Positions 47,388 through 56,711 of a stretch of DNA of 64,000 nt are shown piece by piece (the stretch's first letter is position 1; every line of letters begins with the position of its first letter). The translations under genes were made by a program, and so were the position numbers. The DNA comes from Roseibium porphyridii (GTDB lineage: Bacteria > Pseudomonadota > Alphaproteobacteria > Rhizobiales > Stappiaceae), in the NCBI RefSeq assembly GCF_026191725.2, contig NZ_CP120863.1, positions 4,878,001 to 4,942,000 on the forward strand. Direction: 5' to 3'. The notes below the pieces were generated by a model that made no database searches, was not told the DNA's origin, and was given only the letters and a program-made list of their open reading frames with translations.

Positions 47388-48665
47388 TCAGTCAAACTCC
47401 ACCAGAGCCTTGCGCCGTTTGCCGACCGAAAGGGACAAACGCTCATTTGCACCCAGGTCGCCCGTTCCGATACGGCGGCGCGCATCATCGACAATGTGAT
47501 TGTTGAGACGCACCGCCCCTCCTTCGACCAACCGCCTGGCCTCACCGTTCGATCCGGCAAACCCCAGGGCAACGACCAGTTCCAAAAGGCCGAGTCCCTC
47601 AGCCAATCGGGAGAGCGGCAACTTGTGGGTCGGCTCCAAAATATCGCCCTCGCCCGCGAAAAGCGCATCCCCCTGCCGCAGAGCACCCAGCGCTTCTTCC
47701 GGGCCGTGCACAATTGTCGTTACCTGAGTGGCAAGTATCTTCTTTGCTTCGTTCAGCTCAGCGCCCTGCAACTCTGACAAACGCTCGACTTCTTTGATCG
47801 GCAATTCGGTGAAAAGACGCAGGAACTTGCCGACATCTGCGTCAGCCGTGTTGCGCCAGAATTGCCAGAACCCGAAGGGCGACAGGTGCTCTGGATGAAG
47901 CCAAACCGCACCGGCTGCAGTCTTGCCCATCTTGGACCCGCTTGCCGTTGTCAGAAGCGGTACGGTCAGTCCATGAAGCTTGCGGCCATCGCGACGCCCC
48001 AGCTCGACGCCATTGACAATGTTGCCCCACTGATCGGACCCTCCAACCTGTAGACGGCATTCGTGACGTTTGGATAACTCAAGAAAATCAACGGCCTGCA
48101 GCATCATGTAGCAGAACTCCAGAACCGTCAGCGGCATTTGTGCTTCAAGCCGGGATTTGACGCTGTCGAACGTCATCATCCGATTGACCGTGAACTGAGA
48201 GCCATAGTCGCGGAGGAATTCCAGGAAGCGAAATTCGTTCAGCCACTTCGCATTGTCGACCAACAGAGCCCCATCTGCACCTTCCATGTCGACCAGCCTT
48301 TCGACCGAACGACGGATGGAGGCGATGTTCGCCGCGATCTGGCGTTCTTCGAGCATCGGCCTTGCGTCCTTGCGGAAGCTCGGATCTCCAACCTGGCTTG
48401 TGCCTCCGCCAAGAACGATGATCGGGCGATGTCCGAGTTTCTGCAGCCAACGCATTGTCATGAGCGGCATCAAATGCCCGACATGGAGGCTGGCCGCGGT
48501 CGCATCGAAACCAGCGTACGCAGTAATCGGCCCCTGCGACAGGGTGTTGTCGAGGGCTTCGATGTCCGTGCACTGATGCACGAGCCCACGCTCAAGAAGC
48601 ACTGCGAGCGCTTCCGATTTGAGTTTTGAAGCAGGTTTCCCGGCTTCGATCATATGTTTGGTCAT
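47388..48665 (-). CDS. tyrS: Tyrosyl-tRNA synthetase
   Basis: A 425-residue class I synthetase of the TyrS type. HIGH motif as LHVGHLMPLM, tyrosine pocket in AYAGFDATAASLHVGH and CYMMLQAVDFL, KMSKS as GSKMGKTA, and a C-terminal S4 RNA-binding domain (about 360-425, EARRLVEGGAVRLNNHIV). A hairpin that contains its ribosome-binding site lies directly before the start, and a terminator-like stem 49 bases upstream. Confidence 0.97.
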   Translation of the reverse strand: MTKHMIEAGKPASKLKSEALAVLLERGLVHQCTDIEALDNTLSQGPITAYAGFDATAASLHVGHLMPLMTMRWLQKLGHRPIIVLGGGTSQVGDPSFRKDARPMLEERQIAANIASIRRSVERLVDMEGADGALLVDNAKWLNEFRFLEFLRDYGSQFTVNRMMTFDSVKSRLEAQMPLTVLEFCYMMLQAVDFLELSKRHECRLQVGGSDQWGNIVNGVELGRRDGRKLHGLTVPLLTTASGSKMGKTAAGAVWLHPEHLSPFGFWQFWRNTADADVGKFLRLFTELPIKEVERLSELQGAELNEAKKILATQVTTIVHGPEEALGALRQGDALFAGEGDILEPTHKLPLSRLAEGLGLLELVVALGFAGSNGEARRLVEGGAVRLNNHIVDDARRRIGTGDLGANERLSLSVGKRRKALVEFD

Positions 48666-48670
48666 AGTTC

Positions 48671-48696
48671 GCTTCCTGGTTCCCCCGCCAGGAAGC
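48671..48696 (-). promoter_or_regulatory. Hairpin overlapping the tyrS ribosome-binding site
   Basis: Perfect 9-base stem GCTTCCTGG / CCAGGAAGC with an 8-base loop, ending 5 bases before the tyrS ATG. On the mRNA, the 3' arm contains AGGAAG, the only Shine-Dalgarno-like sequence, so folding would hide it. Confidence 0.6.
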
Positions 48697-48713
48697 TTGG
48701 GTCCTAGAAACCA

Positions 48714-48739
48714 AAAAGCCGCCTGACGCGGCGGCTTTT
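48714..48739 (-). terminator. Terminator-like stem between marR and tyrS
   Basis: Perfect 10-base stem AAAAGCCGCC / GGCGGCTTTT with a 6-base loop; on the reverse strand it ends in five T. It may end the marR transcript or act as an attenuator in the tyrS leader. Confidence 0.8.
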
Positions 48740-48887
48740 GAGGTGTCTATGTTGTGAGCAAGATCCTACGCAGCCGCCGGTATGTCGGTGACGTAATAAA
48801 AATACACAAAGGATGCGCTGGTCTTGATCATGAGAGCTTGATGCAAGATGACGAAGGATGAGTCAAGTGGCTTATCCGCTAACCGTC

Positions 48888-49340
48888 TCAGTCGGGTAAA
48901 AGTTTTGCGAGGATCTTGAAGAGCGTTTCGATGTCCCTTTCGGTCAACCTGTCGGCGAAATCCTCTTGGATCGCGGTTTGGTAGGTCGGCCACATTTCAT
49001 CAAGCAGGTTTCCACCTGCTGACGTCAGATAGACCAGAACGCCCCGCCCATCTTCCTGCGCTTTCCGCTTCTCCGCGTAACCGGCTGCAACGATCCTGTC
49101 GACAAGCCGTGAGGCGTTGTACTGGGCAAGCAAGGTGCGTTTTTCAATCTCGATCAGACGCAATCCCTGTCCCTTGGCCCGCCGCAGTTCAAGCAGCACA
49201 TCGTACCAGGAAAGCGGCGGGTGACCCGATTTTTTCAATCTGTCTTCGACGCGTTCGAGGGCCGTACTGCTTGTACGATGTAGCCGTGCCCATGCGTTTA
49301 TCGCCACTTCGTTCGGCAACTCTTCTGATCTCTTGGTCAT
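48888..49340 (-). CDS. MarR-family regulator
   Basis: A 150-residue MarR protein with a winged helix at about residues 50-110: YDVLLELRRAKGQGLRLIEIEKRTLLAQYNASRLVDRIVAAGYAEKRKAQEDGRGVLVYLT, the wing carrying Asp-Gly-Arg. Typical of repressors of detoxification genes. Divergent from a GST gene, with three palindromes between them. Confidence 0.93.
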   Translation of the reverse strand: MTKRSEELPNEVAINAWARLHRTSSTALERVEDRLKKSGHPPLSWYDVLLELRRAKGQGLRLIEIEKRTLLAQYNASRLVDRIVAAGYAEKRKAQEDGRGVLVYLTSAGGNLLDEMWPTYQTAIQEDFADRLTERDIETLFKILAKLLPD

Positions 49341-49360
49341 GGTCCGACAATGCAATTTAA

Positions 49361-49419
49361 ATGCAGATGCATCAATCTTGAATTTTCATGCACTTGCATT
49401 TACTTATATGCAACTGCAT
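49361..49419. promoter_or_regulatory. Three MarR-type palindromes between marR and a GST gene
   Basis: ATGCA-NN-TGCAT occurs three times: 49361-49372, 49388-49399 and 49408-49419, all with perfect arms and differing only in the two central bases. Spacings between centres are 27 and 20 bases. A fourth, looser copy (TGCA...TGCA, 49351-49365) adjoins the first. Likely operators for the MarR protein acting on both genes. Confidence 0.85.
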
Positions 49420-49435
49420 GAAATTGGAGCATCAC

Positions 49436-50134
49436 ATGATCGAAGTTCAAACTCTCATCAGCCATACCCTCTGCCCCTACGTTCAGCGGGCGGCCATTGT
49501 TCTTTCGGAAAAATCCATTCCGTTCGATCGGATTTACATTGACCTGGCAAACAAACCTGACTGGTTTCAAAAGGCCTCACCGCTTGGAAAGGTGCCTCTG
49601 CTTAAGACCGAAGAGGGACACTATCTCTTTGAGTCCGCTCCAATCGTTGAATATCTGGACGAAACCCAACCGGGCAAACTTCACCCTGAAGGGCCGGTCG
49701 AACGCGCCAGGCATCGGGCCTATGTTGAGTTTGCCTCACAGATCCTGAACGGCATCGGTTCGCTCTACAACGCGAAACATGAACAGGATTTCGAATCCGC
49801 TAAAGAGGCTCTACGGGCGAAATTCTGTCATCTGGAAGATCAAATCGACCTCAGGGGACCCTTTTTTGCGGGCGGGTCGTTTTCTCTGGTCGACGCGGCC
49901 TTCGCGCCGGTTTTCAGATATTTTGACGTCCTTGATGACTTTGTGGATCTCAAAGTCCTGGACAGTCTGAAAAAGACAGGGAAGTGGCGACGACACTTGG
50001 CCGAACGCCCCTCAGTGATGGCCGCCGTTGCCGGAACATATCAGGACGATCTCAAAGTATTTCTGCGCAGGCGGGACAGTTGGCTGTCCCGCCTCCTGAA
50101 CCGGTTCGAAAGCACGGCACCGGCAACAGCATAA
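49436..50134 (+). CDS. Glutathione S-transferase with Cys-Pro-Tyr active site
   Basis: A 232-residue GST. The active site TLCPYVQRA has Cys13, as in omega-like and glutaredoxin-like transferases that reduce rather than conjugate. YLFESAPIVEYLDET binds glutathione; the helical domain has FFAGGSFSLVDAAFAPVFRYFD. ATG 49436 has TGGAG ahead, and the frame upstream crosses the palindromes and is not used. Probably repressed by the divergent MarR protein. Confidence 0.93.
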   Translation: MIEVQTLISHTLCPYVQRAAIVLSEKSIPFDRIYIDLANKPDWFQKASPLGKVPLLKTEEGHYLFESAPIVEYLDETQPGKLHPEGPVERARHRAYVEFASQILNGIGSLYNAKHEQDFESAKEALRAKFCHLEDQIDLRGPFFAGGSFSLVDAAFAPVFRYFDVLDDFVDLKVLDSLKKTGKWRRHLAERPSVMAAVAGTYQDDLKVFLRRRDSWLSRLLNRFESTAPATA

Positions 50135-50155
50135 CTCTAACTTTCAACCCGCCTT

Positions 50156-50809
50156 TCAGGCGATCGCAGCTCCAGCCTTGGTGAGGTCCTGCTTCAGGGA
50201 TGTCCATTTGGCCGGCGTTGCGGTCAAAGTTGCCGGTTCGCGGATTTCAACGTCATAGCCTCGAGACAGTGCTCCCTTGGCCGTTAGCTGGACGCAATGA
50301 CAAGCGTCGAGACCGACAAGTGTCAATCGGCCGATTTCACGCCTTGCAAGAAAGCTCTCGAAATCCGGGTTCGAAAACGTGTCACCGATAGATTTTTCAA
50401 AAACAGGCGCATCGCGAATTTCAAGATTGCGATCGAATTTCAGCCCTTCCCGGCCAGGCGTTCCAATGCCGTTTGCGACCAGTTTCATCAGTTGGATGAC
50501 GGGCCAGTCCCGAAACACGTTCCTGACAAACACCACTTCGTGACCGGACGAACGCGCGACAGAAATCATCCTGTTGATTTCATCAAGTGCGGCGTCGCGC
50601 ACTTCTGGATCGAATGCAGTCTTGCCAGTGTTGCGGGTGAAATCTTCCTGCACGTCGATAACAACCAAAGCTTCGTTCGGCCGGACACGTTTATCGATCC
50701 TGGCCCCCTTGGTCGGTGTTCCCAGCTTGCGGACAAAATAGGCGAAATAGAAAAAGAGCCCCAGAAGACCGACGATCACAAATCCGACGATACTCAATAC
50801 TAGGGACAT
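50156..50809 (-). CDS. Membrane-anchored isochorismatase-family hydrolase
   Basis: A 217-residue cysteine hydrolase with an unusual N-terminal membrane helix (VLSIVGFVIVGLLGLFFYFAYFV). The isochorismatase-fold catalytic set is present: Asp in ALVVIDVQEDFTRN, Lys in FEKSIGDTFSNPDFE and Cys in LVGLDACHCVQLTAKGAL. Substrate unknown (amidase-like or isochorismatase). GGAGGT lies 5-6 bases before ATG 50809. The MarR gene upstream overlaps the start region; the two form an operon. Confidence 0.9.
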   Translation of the reverse strand: MSLVLSIVGFVIVGLLGLFFYFAYFVRKLGTPTKGARIDKRVRPNEALVVIDVQEDFTRNTGKTAFDPEVRDAALDEINRMISVARSSGHEVVFVRNVFRDWPVIQLMKLVANGIGTPGREGLKFDRNLEIRDAPVFEKSIGDTFSNPDFESFLARREIGRLTLVGLDACHCVQLTAKGALSRGYDVEIREPATLTATPAKWTSLKQDLTKAGAAIA

Positions 50810-50831
50810 GATGGACCTCCTTGATGTCGTT

Positions 50832-51299
50832 TCATTCAAGCGCTTTGGGCCGATCCGGATCGTCCTCGAACTCGGCAAAATGATCGAGCATGGCGCAAAG
50901 AACCCGTTGGGAGGATTGAAGATCCTCTGCGGAGAACAGCTCGCAGACCGCGTTGATCTCATTGTTCTCCCTTGTGCGGATATCACCAAAAACCGTTTCA
51001 CCTGCCTCGGTCAGGGCAAAAAGCGGTGAGCGCTTGTGCGCCGGATTGGGTTTTCGCTCTACCAGATGCTGATCTTCCAGCGCGTACATCAGCAACTGGA
51101 TCTGCTGGCGGGCAAGGAAGAGCGTTCTGGCAACTTCGGGGACCGAAAGCGGACCTGCCTCCTGAAGCACTTCCAATACGGCACGCATGCCGACTGTTAC
51201 ATCCGTGCCTTGAAGCTTTGCCTCCACGGCGCGCGCCAGGCGTCTGTGCACCGGACGGATCAAACGGATGATCTCATAAAGTTCGGTTGATTTATCCAT
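50832..51299 (-). CDS. MarR-family regulator, second copy
   Basis: A 155-residue MarR protein, with the winged helix at about residues 35-100: MRAVLEVLQEAGPLSVPEVARTLFLARQQIQLLMYALEDQHLVERKPNPAHKRSPLFALT. Distinct in sequence from the regulator at 48888. First gene of a two-gene operon with the isochorismatase-like gene and preceded by two palindromes, so self-repression is likely. Confidence 0.92.
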   Translation of the reverse strand: MDKSTELYEIIRLIRPVHRRLARAVEAKLQGTDVTVGMRAVLEVLQEAGPLSVPEVARTLFLARQQIQLLMYALEDQHLVERKPNPAHKRSPLFALTEAGETVFGDIRTRENNEINAVCELFSAEDLQSSQRVLCAMLDHFAEFEDDPDRPKALE

Positions 51300-51310
51300 G
51301 AAACTCTCTT

Positions 51311-51347
51311 TGACAACAATATTGTCATTTTGACAGACTATTTGTCA
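51311..51347. promoter_or_regulatory. Two TGACA palindromes before the second marR gene
   Basis: TGACAA-N5-TTGTCA at 51311-51327 and TGACA-N7-TGTCA at 51331-51347. Both are 17 bases long and start 20 bases apart, near two helix turns, so dimers would sit on the same DNA face. First site begins 12 bases from the start codon. Confidence 0.8.
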
Positions 51348-51367
51348 ATAGGGAAGTTCAAACAAGC

Positions 51368-51393
51368 AAAAACCCCGGCGAAAAGCCGGGGTT
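51368..51393 (-). terminator. Terminator of the gcv operon
   Basis: Stem AACCCCGGC / GCCGGGGTT (9 bases, loop of 5); on the reverse strand the stem is followed by a run of T. It lies 28 bases after the gcvPB stop. Confidence 0.88.
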
Positions 51394-51421
51394 CTCAGTT
51401 TTGGAAACCTGAAAGTGCAGC

Positions 51422-53014
51422 TTATTCAGCAGCTTCTGGCGTCACTTGGGCAGGTTCCGGTTCGGTCCATTTCAGGACCGGCTTGCGGGCAGCACCGGTT
51501 TCATCAAGACGGCGACGTGGAGCAAGATACGGGGCTCCTGAGAACCGCTCCGTCTCGCCGCGCTGCGCACTCATGACCAGGTCACGCATAGTCGCGACAA
51601 ACAGATCGAGCGACGCCCGGCTTTCAGATTCCGTCGGTTCGATCAGCATTGCACCATGGACGACCAGCGGGAAATACATGGTCATCGGATGATAACCCTC
51701 GTCAATCATTGCCTTGGCAAAATCGAGCGTGGTCACTCCGCTGTCCTTCAGGAAACTGTCATCGAAGAGCACTTCATGCATGCAGGGGCGGACACCAAAC
51801 GGAAGGCTCATCAGATCCTGAAGGCCGACACGGATATAGTTGGCATTCAGGACCGCATCCTCCGAAGCCTGTTTCAGGCCATCAGAACCATGACTCATCA
51901 TGTAGGACAGCGCCCGGACATACATGCCCATCTGCCCATGAAACGCTGTCATGCGACCAAAAGGTTGCTCGTCGTCTGACGTTGCCGCATTCGTCTCAAC
52001 CAATTCAAGACCGGCATCGGACTTTCGGATGAAGGGAAGCGGTGCGTAGGGCGCCAGGCGATCCGACAGCACAACCGGACCGGACCCTGGACCACCACCG
52101 CCATGGGGCGTTGAAAAGGTCTTGTGCAGGTTGATATGCATGGCATCAACACCGAGGTCCCCCGGGCGTGCCTTGCCGACAATGGCGTTGAAGTTGGCGC
52201 CATCACAGTAGAAGAAGCCACCTGCGTCGTGGATCAGGTCGGCAATTTCCTTCACGTCCCGTTCGAACAATCCGCAGGTATTCGGATTGGTCAGCATGAT
52301 CCCGGCAATGTTGTCTGCGTGCTCGGCAATGGTGTTTTTCAAGGTTGCCAGGTCAACGGTGCCATCCTCCTTGGCGTCGATGGAAACGACCTTGAACCCA
52401 AGAAGGGCAGCGGTCGCCGGATTGGTGCCGTGGGCGCTTTCCGGCACGAGCACGATCTTGGGATCCCGCCCAGCAGCCGTATGTGCAGCCTTGATCGCCA
52501 TCATGCCGCAGAGTTCACCATGTGCACCCGCCTTGGGGCTCATGGCCACTGCATGTGTCCCCGTCGAGACCATCAGCCAGTGGGCGAGCTCGTCGATCAG
52601 TTCCAGCGCACCCGGAACAGATGAAACGGGCTGTAGCGGATGGATGTCGGAGAAGCCCGGCAGCCTGGCCATCTTCTCGTTAAGCCGTGGATTGTGCTTC
52701 ATCGTGCAAGAGCCGAGCGGATAAAGACCGCTGTCGATTGCGTAGTTGTTGCGCGACAGGCGAACATAATGGCGCATGGCTTCCGGCTCGGCGAGGCCGG
52801 CCAGACCAATGTCCGCCTTGCGTTCAAACGCGCCGAGTTCAAACTCGATCCCGTCTTCCTCGTCAAGATCGACGCCGGTCGTTTCAAGTGACCCGAATTC
52901 GAAGAGCAGCGGCTCTTCCATATCGAGCGCGCGGTTTCCTGTGAAAGTCTTCGGCCGGAAACTTTCTCCTGCCTCGCCTGGTGCGGTGGGGCGTCCTTGC
53001 GTATTCATGCTCAT
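51422..53014 (-). CDS. gcvPB: Glycine dehydrogenase (decarboxylating) subunit 2
   Basis: A 530-residue subunit of the P-protein, the PLP enzyme that decarboxylates glycine and passes the aminomethyl group to GcvH. The PLP lysine is in [46 protein letters not shown] is the family block. Two-subunit P-proteins are normal in this group. Its start overlaps the gcvPA stop by 4 bases. A C-terminal extension rich in Ala, Pro and Glu follows the core. Confidence 0.96.
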   Translation of the reverse strand: MSMNTQGRPTAPGEAGESFRPKTFTGNRALDMEEPLLFEFGSLETTGVDLDEEDGIEFELGAFERKADIGLAGLAEPEAMRHYVRLSRNNYAIDSGLYPLGSCTMKHNPRLNEKMARLPGFSDIHPLQPVSSVPGALELIDELAHWLMVSTGTHAVAMSPKAGAHGELCGMMAIKAAHTAAGRDPKIVLVPESAHGTNPATAALLGFKVVSIDAKEDGTVDLATLKNTIAEHADNIAGIMLTNPNTCGLFERDVKEIADLIHDAGGFFYCDGANFNAIVGKARPGDLGVDAMHINLHKTFSTPHGGGGPGSGPVVLSDRLAPYAPLPFIRKSDAGLELVETNAATSDDEQPFGRMTAFHGQMGMYVRALSYMMSHGSDGLKQASEDAVLNANYIRVGLQDLMSLPFGVRPCMHEVLFDDSFLKDSGVTTLDFAKAMIDEGYHPMTMYFPLVVHGAMLIEPTESESRASLDLFVATMRDLVMSAQRGETERFSGAPYLAPRRRLDETGAARKPVLKWTEPEPAQVTPEAAE

Positions 53015-54357
53015 GCCAGCACCTCCTTCAGCGCGGCTGCGAAGGCAGCCCGGTCTTCATCCGTGTTGACTTCAGTCGAAGCAACGACCAGTAGATTGGC
53101 CAAGTCCTTGTTCTCAGGTTCGAGGCGCGACACCGGCAGACCTGCAAGGACACCGCGTTCGGCGAGTTGCTCAACAACGTCTTCGGCAACTTTGGGCAAA
53201 GACAGAGTGAATTCGTTGAAATAGGCCGCATTCAGCACTTCAACACCGGGTACGGCGCTGAGCAATTTTCTGAGCCTTACAGCATTGCCGTGGTTAATCC
53301 TCGCCAGCTTCGTCAGTCCCGCCTGCCCAAGCAACGCCATGTGAATGGTGAAGGCCAGACAGCAAAGTCCGGAGTTGGTGCAGATGTTGGATGTTGCCTT
53401 GTCACGACGAATGTGCTGCTCACGCGTTGAAAGCGTCAGCACAAAACCACGCTTGCCCTCAGCGTCGACAGTTTCACCGCATAGACGGCCCGGCATCTGG
53501 CGAACATACTTCTGGCGTGTGGCAAAGAGGCCAACATAAGGCCCGCCGAAATTGAGACCGTTGCCAATCGATTGACCTTCGCCCACGACAATGTCCGCAC
53601 CTTGCGTTCCAGGGGGTTCGATCAACCCAAGCGAAACCACTTCAGTGAAGACTGCAATCAGCAAGGCCTTGTGCTGATGGGCCTTTTCAGCAATCGGCTT
53701 CAGGTCGATCAGCTGGCCGTAGAATGAGGGTGACTGAACAACAACACAGGATGTCTCGTCATCAATCTGGGAGAGGATATCTTCAGTTCCCATAGGATCG
53801 GCTGGTAGACTGACAACCCTGTCACCCGACATGTTCGACAAGCCTTCGACGACTTCGCGATATTGCGGATGGAGGCCACCTGAAAGCACCGCCTTGTTGC
53901 GCTTCGTGACCCTGTGGGCCATCAGGACAGCTTCACCGGTGCCGGTTGAACCGTCATACATGGACGCGTTTGCAACATCCATCGCAGTCAGCCGGGCAAC
54001 CTGTGTCTGAAACTCAAACAGATACTGCAAAGTGCCCTGGGTGATTTCCGGCTGGTAGGGCGTATAGGACGTCAGAAATTCAGACCGCTGAATCAGATGA
54101 TCAACTGTCGCAGGAACATGGTGTTTGTAAGCCCCTGCCCCAACGAAAAACGGCACCGATCCAGCCGAGGTGTTTTTTTCAGCCATTGCAGAGAGCTTGC
54201 GCTCAACCTGCATTTCGCTTGCGCGTTTCGGAAGGTCCAGGAGGCCTTCCAGACGAACGTTTTCCGGTATATCGGCAAACAGGTCGTCAATCGAATTGAC
54301 ACCGATCCGTGCAAGCATGTCACCACGGTCGGTATTGCTTAATGGCAAATAGCGCAT
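53011..54357 (-). CDS. gcvPA: Glycine dehydrogenase (decarboxylating) subunit 1
   Basis: A 448-residue P-protein alpha subunit, with the N-terminal [67 protein letters not shown] and the later [15 protein letters not shown]. It has the PLP-fold but lacks the lysine, which is in GcvPB; the active enzyme is the complex. It is separated from osmC by about 250 gene-free bases, so a secondary promoter for gcvPA-gcvPB is possible. Confidence 0.96.
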   Translation of the reverse strand: MRYLPLSNTDRGDMLARIGVNSIDDLFADIPENVRLEGLLDLPKRASEMQVERKLSAMAEKNTSAGSVPFFVGAGAYKHHVPATVDHLIQRSEFLTSYTPYQPEITQGTLQYLFEFQTQVARLTAMDVANASMYDGSTGTGEAVLMAHRVTKRNKAVLSGGLHPQYREVVEGLSNMSGDRVVSLPADPMGTEDILSQIDDETSCVVVQSPSFYGQLIDLKPIAEKAHQHKALLIAVFTEVVSLGLIEPPGTQGADIVVGEGQSIGNGLNFGGPYVGLFATRQKYVRQMPGRLCGETVDAEGKRGFVLTLSTREQHIRRDKATSNICTNSGLCCLAFTIHMALLGQAGLTKLARINHGNAVRLRKLLSAVPGVEVLNAAYFNEFTLSLPKVAEDVVEQLAERGVLAGLPVSRLEPENKDLANLLVVASTEVNTDEDRAAFAAALKEVLA

Positions 54358-54604
54358 CAGGCAGCTCCCAAAGAGTTGTCAGACCCTGCAAACGATGTCC
54401 GGATCCTGCTCCGAACCTGTCCGGCCAGCTGTTCAGCTAGCCGCTTCCACTCGTCGGCAGAGCGGTTCAATTTCTACGGTTCATGCAGCGTTTCAGGTCA
54501 GTTCCGTCATCGCCGCATTTTACCGGTCTAAAGGCGATCGACCCTTGCCTCACTCGTACAGCTTGTGCCAGCACGTTGAGCTTCATTGGCCATTCGCCGC
54601 GTTG

Positions 54605-55090
54605 TCATGGCGCCGTCAGGCGAAGGGGCCCGGGCTCCACCACGATTTCGCATTTCACGGAATTAGCGATGAAACAGATGTCATGCGCCTTTTCGTGGAG
54701 ATCCGTAAGCCAGGTCGGATCCGGGGCTTCCGCGGCAACCAAGTTGATTTCCGGCTTCAGAACCACTTTGGTAATCGCCATCTTGCCTCTGGCCACACGG
54801 TTCATTTCACCGCGCGCGTCGTCTCGGTAGCTCGCAACGTTGAAACCTGCCCTGCGGGCAAGGTCCAGAAACGACATCATGTGACAAGACGAAATGGCAG
54901 CCACCAGGGCTTCTTCCGGGTCAACGGCCCCTTCTATGGAATGCGGCAGGGGCACTATCGTGGGCGATGCACTTGCCGGGACTTCCAGTCCCCCGTCAAA
55001 ACGCCAGATATGCCCACGAGAATAGGCATTGGCGGCGTAGTCACCGTCACATGCCCATTCAATCTTAGCTGAATAGTGGTGCCCCGCCAT
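54605..55090 (-). CDS. OsmC-family protein
   Basis: A 161-residue OsmC/Ohr-fold protein of the peroxide-reductase group. Active-site Cys is in ALVAAISSCHMMSFLDLARRAGF; the second Cys lies near the end in NSVKCEIVVEP, with FIAN before it. Such proteins reduce organic peroxides with lipoylated or thiol partners. It begins 3 bases after the gcvH stop and is thus inside the glycine-cleavage operon. Confidence 0.92.
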   Translation of the reverse strand: MAGHHYSAKIEWACDGDYAANAYSRGHIWRFDGGLEVPASASPTIVPLPHSIEGAVDPEEALVAAISSCHMMSFLDLARRAGFNVASYRDDARGEMNRVARGKMAITKVVLKPEINLVAAEAPDPTWLTDLHEKAHDICFIANSVKCEIVVEPGPLRLTAP

Positions 55091-55093
55091 GAA

Positions 55094-55465
55094 TTACAGT
55101 GTCTCCACGAATGCCTTGTAGGCTGCCTCGTCCATAAGTTCGCTCAGCTGGTCCGCATTGCCGACCTTCATCTTCAAAAACCATGCAGCGCCTTCGGGAT
55201 CCTCGTTGACCTTGGCAGGTTCGTCTGCAAGCGCGTCGTTCGCTTCAACAATTTCACCATCGATCGGTGCGTATACCTCACTTGCGGCCTTTACAGATTC
55301 AACCACGGCGGCCTCGTCGCCTTGAGACAACGTCTTGCCTGCTTCCGGCAGTTCGACAAAGACAACGTCGCCAAGCTGTTCCTGGGCATAGGACGTGATG
55401 CCAACGGTGGCGACATCGCCATCCACGGCAATCCATTCGTGATCTTTGGAGTAGTAAGTGGTCAT
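55094..55465 (-). CDS. gcvH: Glycine cleavage system H protein
   Basis: A 123-residue carrier whose lipoyl lysine lies in [23 protein letters not shown]. It moves the aminomethyl group between P, T and L proteins. Starts 27 bases after gcvT. Full length. Confidence 0.97.
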   Translation of the reverse strand: MTTYYSKDHEWIAVDGDVATVGITSYAQEQLGDVVFVELPEAGKTLSQGDEAAVVESVKAASEVYAPIDGEIVEANDALADEPAKVNEDPEGAAWFLKMKVGNADQLSELMDEAAYKAFVETL

Positions 55466-55492
55466 AATTCTCGTCCGTTCTCTGGAGCTTTT

Positions 55493-56644
55493 TTAGGATT
55501 TTGGTTTGCGGTAATAGCGGTTGGGCACAAATGGCATGTCAGCAACAGTGGCAGGCAAGCGACGCCCCCGCACGATGAGTTCAAGCTGCGTTCCCGTTTC
55601 AGCCTGCGCGCGCGGTACAAAGCCCATGGCAATCGGAGCGCCGACGGTCGGCGCGAAACCACCCGAAGTCACGGTTCCGATCACATCTGCTCCGGGCAAT
55701 GCTATTTCAGCACCTTCTCGGGCCGGAGCTTTTCCATCGAGCCGCAATCCGACACGAACCCGGTCTGACCCGTCACGAAGTTCGGCCTGGATGCGCGCCG
55801 CTCCTGGAAATCCACCTTCCTCGCGGCGGCGTTTCTGCATGCAGAACGTGATATTGCCTTCCACCGGAGAGGTTGTTTCATCAATATCGTGGCCATAAAG
55901 GCAAAGGCCTGCCTCAAGACGCAAACTGTCACGTGCACCAAGCCCGATGGGCTCGACCCTGTCATCTGCCAGAAGTGCGCGGGCAATTGCTTCGGCTGCA
56001 CCCGCGGGAACGGACATTTCGACGCCGTCCTCGCCGGTATACCCGGCACGGGCGATGTGACAGTCGATACCGTCAAATTCCATGGAGGATGCGCTCATGA
56101 AAGCAAGCTCTGCCGCTTTGGGCGCGTGTGCAGCGACTGCAGCAACGGCTTCCGGCCCCTGCACGGCGATCAATGCGCGGTCCTCGACCACTTCAAGCCT
56201 GACATTTTCCGGAAGTCTGGCACGAAAATGGGCGTAGTCGACATCCTTGCGCGCGGCGTTGACAACCAGCATGAGCCGACCGTCATCGTCAGCCGATATT
56301 GAGCGGGTAACCATCAGGTCGTCGATAATTCCGCCGTTGTCGTTCAACAGAACGGTGTACCGCTGACGACCGAGCCCAAGTTCGACAAAGTTCGACGGGG
56401 TTAATGCTTCCAGCGCGCGCGCGGTGGTTTCATGATCGGGTCCAATCAGAAACGCCTGACCCATATGGGACACATCGAACAAGCCGGCCCTAGAACGGGT
56501 TTGTTGATGTTCGGCCATAATGCCGGCCTTGAATTGCACAGGCATGGAATAACCCGCAAAGGGTACCATACGCGCACCAAGTTCCACATGAAGGTCGTGA
56601 AGAGGCGTTTGTTTCAGATCGGTCTCTGCAACGGGTTCCGCCAT
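55493..56644 (-). CDS. gcvT: Glycine cleavage system T protein (aminomethyltransferase)
   Basis: A 383-residue tetrahydrofolate-dependent enzyme that releases ammonia and forms methylene-THF. Seen: MVPFAGYSMPVQF, GLFDVSHMGQ, the folate-binding YTGEDGVEMSVP with its Glu, and a C-terminal barrel domain with VTSGGFAPTVGAPIAMGFVP. First gene after the glycine riboswitch, 68 bases downstream of its second aptamer. Confidence 0.96.
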   Translation of the reverse strand: MAEPVAETDLKQTPLHDLHVELGARMVPFAGYSMPVQFKAGIMAEHQQTRSRAGLFDVSHMGQAFLIGPDHETTARALEALTPSNFVELGLGRQRYTVLLNDNGGIIDDLMVTRSISADDDGRLMLVVNAARKDVDYAHFRARLPENVRLEVVEDRALIAVQGPEAVAAVAAHAPKAAELAFMSASSMEFDGIDCHIARAGYTGEDGVEMSVPAGAAEAIARALLADDRVEPIGLGARDSLRLEAGLCLYGHDIDETTSPVEGNITFCMQKRRREEGGFPGAARIQAELRDGSDRVRVGLRLDGKAPAREGAEIALPGADVIGTVTSGGFAPTVGAPIAMGFVPRAQAETGTQLELIVRGRRLPATVADMPFVPNRYYRKPKS

Positions 56645-56711
56645 AACGGTCCTCGAGTTCGGGGTTGCGCAGTCTCAAACCGCCCGTCACAGGCATTGGT
56701 TTGTCTGCACC

